A DNA stretch of 64,000 nucleotides. Origin: Symbiodinium natans (taxonomy: Eukaryota; Sar; Dinophyceae; Suessiales; Symbiodiniaceae). Position numbers and translations under genes: made by a program. The stretch is from assembly GCA_905221605.1 (NCBI GenBank), contig CAJNDS010000564.1, positions 48,595 to 112,594 of the forward strand. The letters are read 5' to 3'. Positions 9,171 to 21,100 of the stretch are shown here, piece after piece (the stretch's first letter is position 1; each line of letters opens with the position of its first letter). Below the pieces are notes generated by a model. It ran no database searches. It worked only from the letters and a program-made list of their open reading frames with translations, and was not told where the DNA came from.

Positions 9171-12100
9171 CCTGTGGTTTCCCCGACCCTTGAAATGGAG
9201 ACTGCGTGCACAAGGCCGGAAGCTCGTTGCTCTGCTGCCAGACGAGGAGGCCTCGACGTGAGATCTGTTGAGGCTTCATCGATTCATCTTGAACTGGTCC
9301 ATTTAGACACCCCTGACTCATTAAGACTTCATTCTTGAACGGGTTCATCTCACCGCTGCCCTCAGCCGACACGAAGTCTGATCCAGTTTGCAGTCAGGCG
9401 GTCAGTGACGAGATACCAGGACATGGACACGAGTTTGTGATCTTCTTGAGCAGTAGTGTAGCTTGATGTACTTTGTACGTGTGGTGCCTCACAGCACTAT
9501 GACAGCTCGTCGCGTAGGCAAGGTGAGTTGCTTTGCATCCGGTTTGACACGCGAGGAGTGCAGCTGCCCCATCGGCAAGACTCCAACGAGGTACAACTGT
9601 GTCTAGCAACCCCCAGTGTCAACGCTAAGCGGCCCACATCGGCTGTGGGTCCGAGGTTATGCCGGGGGTCGAAGATTTGTGTATACCAAGTCGTACAAGC
9701 TACTGTAATGCCTACGGAGCTCCACGCATTTGCTTTCCAGGCCGAGGAAGCCTTTCTGGGCCAAGCTTGCAAAACCGATTCTCCTAACCGGTCAGAGCGG
9801 ATAGGGCTCAGTTTGAGCCCTGGGCTGTTGCAGGGTGAATCTGCGAAGACTGTTCAAGAAGGTGACGTACTGCATAGTCGAATCGTCGAATCTCAAGGGG
9901 CTTTTGGAGAAGGGATGCATGGGATAATGCGAAAGATAAGATCGTATTAGGGCCCTTGGAGGACTTCGTGCCGGGAGGTTTCGGCAGATGCCATGGCGCT
10001 CAAAGTACAAAGTCCGCCAAATCTCATCACGTCCGAGCGACCAAGACAGAAGCATTTTGCTGCGCCGCTTTGCTCACGCCAGGTTGCCTTGCGCTGGCTG
10101 AAGGCCCCGCTTTGTCGTGTGGACTTGAAAACATTGGGCCTCGGGCTTGAGTGAGGTGATGTAAGGTGTGTCAATGTGTGAACGTGTGTTGCAGAGGCCA
10201 TCTGTAGGCGCGAGCTCAAGCCATCTCCAGCTCTTAACTCACTTCGCCAATCTCAGTCCTGCCATGAGCCAACCCTTTCTTTCGAACTTAACACTCGTCG
10301 ACTTCGATGGCAAATTTCAGCTCTACCTCTCCGATCGCGCGCTGCGATTTACCGACAGCGGTGAGCAGAACATGAAGATCATCCCGCGTGACAGTGTCGC
10401 AGCTGTCACCGTTCGAGACACGGACCTCTCGTTCTCCACCACGGACATTCCGAAAGCGCTGGGCTTTACTCTGGTAAGCATGGCGTTGTCAGGGTGGCTT
10501 GAGCCTTGGCAAGGTTTCGAGTCTCAGGCTAGGATGCTCTTTGTGCAACGCGTGGCCATGCACTCTCTACAGCTTTTCGTTGTATTGCCGGTCTGGACAG
10601 CTGTGTGCGGGCTCAGATTTTTGTCATGTGCACGTGAGATGAGGCTCGCCGATCCATGTACGGCCTCGTCCATGCCAAAGGTGCGCTGGACGCCTGCTCT
10701 GTCGTTGGAGCACTGGGAGGAGGGTGAGTGCCTCAGTGACAAGCCAAGCCCAGAACTTTTGCAAGCACACTTCGTGCAGACATGTGTGCCAGGTGGGCCG
10801 GAATGCGGATGGGATGCTGGCTCTTCCGCAACACGCACATCCAAGATGGATCCTTTGTAGAGGTGCACACTCCTGCAGGAGCACAAAGTTTCAACTGCAG
10901 TGATGCTCAAGCGAGGGAGTTCACACGACTCTTCACTTGACAGTACAGCACGGCTGAGCCCATGACCTCCCATGACCTTGGCGATCTTGTCCGGCCTGCT
11001 CCGGAGCAAAGGGCGCGCAACAGAGGAATGCCCCAAGTCCGCCCGCGGCAAAAGTCGCGTCTGCGGTACCAGCAAGCGCTAATCGCTTGTGGACCTGATC
11101 GCTTGCGTAGAAAGATCCGACGGAGTGGAGAATGGATCTTGGATCTGGCTCTCCCTGTAGGTATTCTTAGTAATTATTCTTGCTGAAGTGCTTTCCTTCA
11201 CAGGCGGCCGCTATGCCGGGTGCCCGGGCCCGGGCCCATCGCCTGGCCGAGGCCCTCAGAGTCTCAGAGCCGCGTTGAACACATTTCTGGAGTTTGATAA
11301 TGGGCTGATAAGATGCCTTTTGTACCAACAGAAGCTACCCGTGATTCAACAACTAAGGCGATTCAGAAATTAAGGCCCCCAATCCCAACCCTTTCATGAC
11401 TCATAACCCAGCAACTTCCTGAAACATCAATCTGCTGCACTAAGTGCCGACCCTATCGCAGATCCCTGACTTCCGAAAGCATGACCGTTTCGCAACTCAG
11501 CCCCTTGGCTTATGAACCACGGTTCTTTTCGATTGAGGCCAGTTTGTGTGTCACGGCTTTCAACAGCGGGCGTGGCCATCTCTGACTGGGCAAATTTCGA
11601 AGCTGCGCAATAAACCCAGAACCGGAAACAGTAGGCAGCCTTGCAAAATCACAGGCGGCGACATCATAAAACAGATGCCAAAATGCTACCTCCAACATGC
11701 TTTGTCACCTTTTCAAACTTCTTTTGCCCACATTCCTCAGAGTGAAACGACACGAATGATTCTCAACCGGCGAAGTTGCCTTGTGCCAGGCGCTCCGCTT
11801 GGAAGAATCCCTTGAGCTCAGAAGACGAGGTTTGATGCTCTAGTAATTGCTTGAGCGTCATTAGACATCATCAGGCGCATGCAAGAGCCCATAGAGCCCT
11901 TCTGCAGGCTGGATTCCGGCGAGCTCAGTGCCTGAGTGCGAGGATGCCTTCGCAGGCATCACGGAGGTTAATTGCTGCTTGGTATCGCTTATTTATCATT
12001 GCTATCCATTGGCGCCTCCTGTCACACCGGCCGGTGAGCCAGTGATGGAACCATAGCACTCCAGAAGAGGAGTTGTAAGCAACGCAGAATCGCTAGGCCC

Positions 12101-15100
12101 GCTAGGCCCGCTAGGCAAAGGTGTTGAGTTCTACGATTCAAGGAGCTGCTCAGCTCAGCCTGAGGTGTGATGCGTGAACTAGCGTGTAGTGATGTCAATG
12201 TTTTTTTTTTTGTAGTGCTGTTCGGTGTGTGCCTGGATGTCGGGAGGTGAAGTGCAAGAGGCCCTGGAGAGCTCGGGTTTGGCCTGGCTTGGGCCTTGGA
12301 AGGGCAGATGAGATCAGATTAACAGCACGTCGCAGCGTAAGGCTTTGCCGGTGGGGTGTCAGGCTGTCGGTGCAGCTCCCTGAATTCCAGCACCCGGTTG
12401 TCTTTGCGGAGCCCGGATGCCAAGCTGCCAGAGGTTCAGGGCCTCGCCGCGCCGGTGGCTTCAGTACTTAAGTCGATCTGAAGCTTGCTTGGTCCACTAT
12501 AGTGGTCCACTCTAGTGGTCCACTAAAGTGGTCCTTGGCTGCACGCCCCGATCACCCAGCACTCCAAAGGTGGCCACGTGGCACTTTGCAGATCTTTGCA
12601 GATTTTTGCAGGCTTTTCTTGGAATGCTGGTTCGCAAAGGCCCCAATACGGATCGGACATTGAGATTCCCTCCGGCGTCCTTGCAGCATCAAGAGCGCAG
12701 GACGGTTCTGTCACGTGCCTCCACGTTGCTTCTATGAACACTGTGCCTTTGTCCAGGACGTTGACCAGCAAGACCTCGATGCATTGAAGGGAGCGCAATG
12801 GCTGTCCGGGCCACAGTGTAGAATCAGCTAATCAAGACATGACGATCGATTCTGGGCATTTTTTTATGAGGGATTCGCAACTGGAGGCTAGCACAAGGAG
12901 CTATGATCTTGGACACGTATTCGACATTTCATGACTTGCTGGTTTGGTTTCCACTACCCCTCCATGCCATCCGGTCGTACGAAGTGCACTCGTCCTGAGA
13001 CGTCCTGAAACGGCAGGTTTCGATCCTTACGTCCGGAACCAGTAGCTGCAGCGCGAGAGCCTCAGCTCCACTCCATCCCTGGGCTCAGATGTGGAATAAT
13101 GTGACATTGAGATGATTGAGATGCCAACTCTGATTGCGTGTGCTTCCATGTGCCTCCTTGTCAGTGCGAGCTCGACGCCAGTTGGGCTTGCAGGACAAGG
13201 CGCGCGGGATCGGACAGGAAACACGAGAGTGATATCGACATGTACAGCTGTGGAACTGTCCTGTCGAATCCCCGGAGACCATGTGGAGCGCATTAGGGCG
13301 ACGGAGACTCCAGCTACCATACTCACAAGAAGCTTCATATGAAAAGTCGGTGTTCTGCTCATGGCAACAGCATCTTGATGTACGTGAGGCCGCAGCTTCA
13401 AATGCTTTCTGGACTATGTGCGCATCCCAGACATGCAGACCCCAAGTACCTAGTGTGTCCGGGCAGATCACGATCGTATGGCTGTACTTGCAGTATATAC
13501 AGTTTACAATTAGCCGATGTAAGTGCTAGCGCTTGCATTTGCTTGCAAGTCCGCTTATGTATGCTGCGCTGCCGCTTCCTCGTGTCAGTCCAGGGGGCTT
13601 CCGTGGATCATCCGGCGCTGCTGAAGAGCAAGCGCCTGGGCCGCTCCTCTCGCGCAGCTATGTTCAAGGACTCGGTAGATTCACAGATGTTCGCGGCTAT
13701 GCTTGCACTAACTACATCTAACTACGACACTATGACATGCTGGCTACGTGCACCGAAGCTGCTCGTGGCCCACAGCAGGATCGCGATGCCAGACCCAGCG
13801 CAGCTGAGCTCCGGGACCTTGTTCGGAGCTCAAAAGCTCGCACTGTGCCGAGGGTGAGGGCCTGGCACGGGGATGCTTGATGGTGTTGATGGTGTTCGCG
13901 TGAAGGCCGAGTTGGTGCGCCGTCCGCGGCGACAGCTCAGTGCGGTGCTGAGTTCTGGATCCGAGAAGCGCTGGCATGGGATTGCTTGGCTGTTTGGGAT
14001 TGCCGGGGCTTGCTGTAGTGTGTCAGGGTGTAACGCTATGGTGATCCACTCTGTGAAGCACAGGCTAATGCAATCTTGTCTAGATCGAGAGCTTCAACTA
14101 AGGTTCGGAGGAGAAGGACTTGCTTTTCCGATTTCGCTGGAGCCTGACGGTGACTCGGCAGCTTACTCGCAGCGTTGCTGGTTTTAAGGAGCTTTGGTAG
14201 AAGGTCATGGACAACCCTGACCCCTAAATTCGAGACCCTAAACCCCAAGAACCCGAAACCCAACTAGCCTCATCTCCAAGAACCATGAGGAACCCTAAAT
14301 GACCCCAGATGCCTACATCTCAAACCTCCCTGCCACTCCCCAGGACCAGCCTGGTGCCTTGACCAAGTTCCTCCACGCAGTGGACTGGTCGCACGTGGAG
14401 GCCGGGACACCAAAGCCTCGTGCTCGCAGCTAAGGGTTTTGGGCTGTTTGGGTTTTTTTGAGTTCAGTTTCAGGGTTGATTTCATGCTTAAACTGTTTCC
14501 ACTCATGTTGACCTGTGACTGAGAAGGGGGCAGCGTGGAACATTCCGGCACTTGCCTGCGTCGGCTCGCTGCAGGAACGCAACCATGCCATCGAGCTCTT
14601 AGGCCGGGATCTTGTTCGCGGGGAGTCTCCCGATGCTTGTAGTTGCCTGGCACCCCTGCTTTCCCCCAAAACAATCAGATCGTCGGGCCCACTTCTTTTG
14701 GGCCAAGATCACATATCTGATGACATGTCGACGCGTGGATTGCGCGAAGCATGAGGGTGCAAGTGCCAGAAGTAGCAGAGCCTCATAGACAGCAGGCAAA
14801 ACATGCACGCTTATTCGATCAGAGAAGAGCTGGAGAACACGTGTCTGACATCTGACATTTGTGCTACTGAGGGCATTGGAGCCCGGTGGACATCGATGAT
14901 GCCCTGGAGCTGCTCAGCAAGGTGCAATGATGTGCAATGGTGCAGAATCCTCTTTGAACCTACGACGGTGGTCTCGCTTCCCAGGACTTCAGCGGCCTTC
15001 AAGAAGTTCGGCATCATGCTGTGTGACGTCCTGAGTTTTAAGACGTGCTGTGGGAAGCCTTGAAGTGCCTCTGCCAACCAACTGATCTCTGCGTACACTG

Positions 15101-18100
15101 CCGAGGCAGAGGCTACAGAACGCCAGTGATGCAGACCTACAGCTCTACTTGCTTCAACTTGTGCAGGCATGTGGCATCATGTGGCTTTGGCTGCCGCGCT
15201 TTTCGATGCTTCAGCTGGAATGTGTGTGAGGCTCTGCGCTACGAGCCTCTGAATGCCATGCAAGAGAGTGAGGCAAGGTGCACCTGGGAGTCAAGGGGCG
15301 CCAAGTGGTCGTGCTCTCTCTGTGCAGGTGCAGTCAAGTGCATATGCTGCTCGGTTGGCATGACGTGCGACTGTGTGCTCTAGGCCGATGGTCGAAATGG
15401 CGAGGCTCGTGGACTGGCACACTTGGCACACTTGGCACACTTGGCACACTTGGCACACTTGGCACACTTGGCACACTTGGCACACTTGGGCGACTTCCTA
15501 TTCATTGTTGTGGCTGTGTTGCAGGCGTTTGGCCCAGGACCTGTGTAAAGTCAGTTTTGAGGCCATCTAGTTGATTGTTAGGGCTCCTGTCATAGCAATG
15601 TGCCGTGGTCTGGAGACGGATGTCGACACCGGTGCTTTGACTGAGTTGCCTGCGCAACTCAAGATCCTTGTCCCTGTTTCGCGTTGTTATGTGCGCATGA
15701 CGAGATATGACTAGTGACTACTGTAGTGTCATGCTGGTGTGCATGACGTAGTCATGGGGGCTGCTGCAGCGCGTGTTCCGATCCTATCCGACATGCCTTG
15801 CCACGAGGACAGCAGCTGTGACGGATGAGACAATGAAGGGGAGTGACGGGAGCGAGTCTCCATCTTTCACCTTTACGCCGCCTCCTGCGGAGCCATCAGA
15901 TGTGGATCTTCCGGCAGCAGATGGAAGCGTGGAAGTGTCTGAGCTGACAGAATCCAGCAGTGCAAGAGTCGTGCAGTAGTGGGGCGACGTGCTACGGATT
16001 CCGTCGTGCCACTCGGCATTGGACTAAGGTCCCCGACACAGCCATTCACCACCTTGCATCAGCCCATGACCTGGAGCAGGGCCCGGGCGAATGGCTCAAC
16101 CAAAAGGAGGACTCGATGTCGCTCTGGCGCTCCCGCCCCTGAGAAGCAAACAATGAAGTGCTTGCGCGGTTGCGTTTGGATACATGTTTGGATGTGTTCG
16201 GGAGTGCCGCATGGTTGCTTGCAGCTGTGCTCGTCTATCTTCACAACAGAGCCCGCGTCAAGGCCACCTCCAATGCATGGAATCGTTGGTGCGACAGCGA
16301 TGCGCTGCAGAAGAAATGGAAGAGAAGCTCCGTGAAGAGACCGCACGCAGGCGAGCAGCGCATACAAGACGTCACCAATGTGAGTGTTACTGAAATCAAA
16401 ACACCAGGATCCGAGCCGAAGAGCAAGTGGAGAGGCTTACGGTCGTGGCCAAGGCCCTCGCAACTGGAACGAGAGTGCACCTGGGCAGACAGAGACTGTT
16501 GGTCAGAGGCATCTGCATCACCATGAACGGAAAGCATCGGATCCATGTAGAAACCGTATACAAACCACATAGCCAAGGCCTGAGCTCGAGGAACAGCTCG
16601 TGGCGCAGCGAACCAAGAACTTTCTCCTGATGGAGACCACGAAACGGCAAGAACAAGAGCTGAAGGAGACCTGAGACCCGTTTTGAGACCCGTTTTTTGG
16701 CGCCCGAGCAGCAAGCCTTGCCAGCTGTGCCCTTGTGATGCCTTGTGCAAGTGTGAGGAAGCCGCGGAGGTGAAGGAGAAGTATGAAAGCCTCTGCAGAA
16801 AGCACAGGATCTTGCAGGCTGAGTTCGACAGCCAGTATGCTGATCTGGAGGCAGCTCCGGGGCATCAGACTTCAGACTTTTCCAGACAAGTGCAGTATTT
16901 GGAGCACTGCGGTAGAGAAAACTGCTTCCAAATCCCATCCGTGCCCCCTGCTTGTTCAGAAGCTGCATCTGGAGCGTATCGCCGAGTGCACCGAGATCTT
17001 TAACAGAGTGAATCGAGAGAACCAGCGTCGGCGGCAAGAAGAGGACACGCGGCATTGTCGCTTGCCTGTGTCGCTGCTAGCTCATTCGTTTTAAAGATTA
17101 TTCTTTCGCATCTTGCAGCATTTCAGGAGTCTCGTTCGTCGCAGGAAACTGCTGCCGGCTCTTCGCAAGACGAGGACCTTGGCCAGCTGCAGCTGTCCCC
17201 AACACCTCTGCGGATTCCACAGTTGCAGCGTCCACCTCCTCCACCTCCTGCGTTTAGGAGGACATCTCGACAGTGCCATCTGAGACTGAAGAAGTGAACA
17301 GCAGCAAGGATCAGGACAGTCCTTGCACAATTGTCCCTGACCTGTGAGCAACCTGTAGTTGTTGCAGTGTGCGGCAGTTTGCGGGGTATCTGAAGGACAG
17401 CTCTGACTCAGTGCCTACGCCGCTGAAACCTGGCAAAGATGGCAGCCCCGTGATGAAAGCTCCCTCTCAGCCTCGCTGCCTCTCATCTTCCCCCCCCGTC
17501 CCACCCCCAGACGCTGCTCGCAGAGTCTCACAAGGAGCCATCTTCCAGAGCCCGTCGCCGATCCAAAGCTTCACACTGGAGTGGCGCTCTTGAGCAGCCC
17601 ATATCTGCCTTTTGGATACCTGGCACAACACAGTATGTGACCTTGACTTTGTGACTTTGTGACTTTGTGACTTTGAGCATTGATCTCAGATTGTAAGCAT
17701 TTTGAGTCTGCCATACGCTCATCAGCTCGGACACGGTATGCAAACATAAGTATACGATAAGGGCTCGCACCGGTGCAGCTTGGGTCGCATCAAATGGGGC
17801 GAAGGGAGCTCCACTCAGAGCCACTTCGGATGTTGCACCTGCAGCCCAAACTCCAGCAGGATGCTGAAAGGGCAACACTTGGCAGTGGGGAGCATCACGA
17901 TGTGACTGTGATTGCATAGCAAGGCATTGCATGAGAAACGAGCTCTGCACGAACATCACAAGCAGCAGTGTAAGCCAGGAAGCAGCTTCGTTGCATCCAA
18001 CCAACAAATCGACTTGACCCTCGTGCACAAATGCTCCAGGAATGCTCCAGGAGAAACCTCATCGATGGAAGGCTGCCAGCAGGGAAAGTCATCATACGAG

Positions 18101-21100
18101 ATCCGCCCTCTATGCAGGCGCTGAAATGCGCGCATGTCCGCTGGACGGCAGGGTCCTGTGAGAAACGAAAAGCTGGCTTCATTCCAGGAGATGTCAGAAG
18201 CGTACTACCGCCAGGATGGCTCGGAGCCCACCTCAGACTCCCGAGCGCACAAATGCATTGGTCCTTTGCGACAAGACTTCATCCGAGCTACAGTCCCCAT
18301 GCTGATCCCCATACCACACTCCATCAGCCATCCCACAGCGACGCACAACAAACGATCAGGTAGCCTGACAGGTCCTGACAGTAACGACACAGCATCGTGA
18401 TGTCCAAGCTGAGACGTCCCACCAGCATAGATGAAACAACGCAGCAGATAACAATTGATGCATGGGTCGCACATGCACTGACGCATCACTGTTGTATTAG
18501 CCGTCTGGCGCAACACAAATCAGCGTGAACTCAAAGTCCGTAACGACATGCAGTCGAGGAATGAATTCTGGATGGCTGCATGCCAAGACAGGCTGCTGAG
18601 TCCAGGATGGACAGAAGGGAGCTCGAACCAGAGGTGTGGCCGCTGCGTCATGTAAACAGCTCGCAAGCATGGAGCTGCAACACATTGCAAAGAAGAGCTC
18701 AAGGAGTGCAAGGAGCTGTTTACATCAAAGTGAGGTACTGGCACAGTCCGTGCCAGCGCTCCACAGACGCCATGCCCTAGGTTCTAAGACGGGAAACAAT
18801 CCGGTGCTCCATGTCACTGTCGCTAGACTTGGTCTGCCCGCTGTAACTGCAGACGAGGCAGGGCCAAGGTTTCAACTCGTACCTTTGAATCGTACGCAGT
18901 TCTTGTTTCAGCTACTTGCATCTCACTCCTCCAGGTAGGGTGTGTACAGCACCCTCCTTTTATCTCTCTTGAGAGATTGCAGGCAAGTCGAGCCCCGAGA
19001 CCATCTGTTAGGTGCAGACCGCCCCCGCTCGAAGTGTCTGCTGAAAAACAGATCCATTTTCTTTCTCTGAGCTGTACAGAACCTCGGACTTGCCCGTCTC
19101 CCCGTAGAGCGGCCGGGGTAAACACGACGAAGAGGAGGTGTTGATGTGGTGTTGATGGTCGGGCGTGCTCTCGATCATGCTTTTCAGCCTGTGGCAGCAC
19201 CGGTGGAGTGTGTCAGGCCTTGGCAGGGCAGCTGCCTCAGAGCCGGAGCCAGGTTCGTGAGGATGTGTGACGCACTGTGACGCTCCCATGCACTGCATTG
19301 CATCTTACACGTTCTTACATGTTCTTATGCTGAAGTCGTCGTAAGTCTCACGCTTTTACCTGCGTCCAGGTTCCTGATCCGGAGGGCTGTCAGCTGCCCT
19401 TCTTTGGCGACTTTGCTCTACTGGTACGTCGTGGCCGATCGCCCAGCGGTGTTTGAGGCCGTTTCAGGTGTGACAGAACCAACGTGAAGAGCAGTGCTGA
19501 GGCGGAAATCGACGAGGGTGAGTCCGGCGGCCGCTTCGACATGGTGCGCCAAACGTCCTGAATCGATGCGAGCTTGTCCCAGATAATCCAAAGCCTCCCA
19601 AATGCCACCAAGTCCTTTTTTCTTTTCTCAGACTCCCTGGGTTCTCTTCGATTCTCACTGGGCTTCCTTTCAGCCTTTCAGAGGTGCGACAGCGGCTTCT
19701 CGAGGCCCTGTCCAAGGACGGGGGGAAGCCCTCGGAGACGGCCACAGCCACGCGGCACCTGCTCGAGCAGCAGGAGCCTTGAAGGGGAGAGTGAGCAGGA
19801 TTGGAGAAAGTGGAGAGGAGTTTAGGAGAGAGTTCGGCCAATTGGCGAAAAGCAAGCAACAAGACAGATTGGGTGGAGGGTCGGGGGGTTTGGTGTCCAG
19901 GAGAGACTTCGCAAGAAGTTGCTCTGGAGCCTGCAGTTTGCCAAGGCTAGTTTTAATATTCTTGACATGTGTTTTCTCGCTTTGTGGACTACTTCGGGGG
20001 CCGGTGCATGGCAGGGCAAGCGAGACAGAATCGAGAAGAAGGCAAGTGTGCCGGGTGCCGCTTGTAAAGATTTGTAAAGCATCTGCGGTTGGTCCCACGG
20101 TTGCCGACAGATCGAGCGCTTCCGGCAAGCGCTGGTTGCTGCCGATCCGCCAGCAGGGGAGGTTGGAGAGTCGAGGCCTCCTATCGCTCGCCGACATCTG
20201 TCGACCCTGCTCAGGAGTCCTTCCAGGAGCTGGATTTGGTTAACGGGTGTGGGCCTCACTCGGTTACCGGGGCAGAGTGAGTTGCTTCGGGTTGGGTGTG
20301 TTGCGCGAGGCTCAAGGAAGGCATCCCACTGCCCGTGGATCCCTCTGTTTCTTTGGTGCCTCAGATGCACTGGGCTAGACAGTTTACCCCATGGGTTTAG
20401 GCACGGAAAAGCGTGAGAGGGCATGTGCTTGGCTGTAGGTGGGGATCTTGCCAGAGCAGTTGGGGCCTCAAACGCAGTCAGCAGACAGCAGCAATCAGCA
20501 GTGGCCTTTTGTTCAGCGGGCAATCGCCAGTCACCGGGAGGTGCTTCCTGTTAAAGTCGGCCATGAATCCAGGTGTACTCGCCTGTCAGGCCAGGCCTGA
20601 AGAACTCAGCTCGCTTGGCTCTTGCAGGCAACTGCCCATTTTGCCAAAGGTTCGCCCTTCGTCAAATCCCCAGGGCCAACGAAGCATCAAGAGGGCCAGG
20701 GCGCCCACATGCTCCAGCGTACACGGTATATACCCCGTGAAAGAATAAAGAGCGCAAGTTCGAGTTCTACAGGTCATGGTCAAGGAGGGCGACGATCTGC
20801 GGCAAGACCAGTGCGCACCCCTGGCATTTCCCACAATGGGCATAAGCGCATTGGCCATCAATGGCGTTCATTGGCGCTCAATGGTGTGCAGAGTGCGTAC
20901 GGGATCGTTCATGGGAAGCTGCGAAGTCGGTGTTAGGCTGGTCCTTCAGCTGATCATCCTGATGGATTCGATCCTGAAGAGATATGGTCTCCGGCTCAGG
21001 CCAAACGGTTAGTGGCCAGAGTGTCCTTCTTAGACACCTAGGTCTTGACCTTCAGTTGACGCCTTACCAGGTGATTGCTCTGTCCCCAGTGCAAGCCAGC

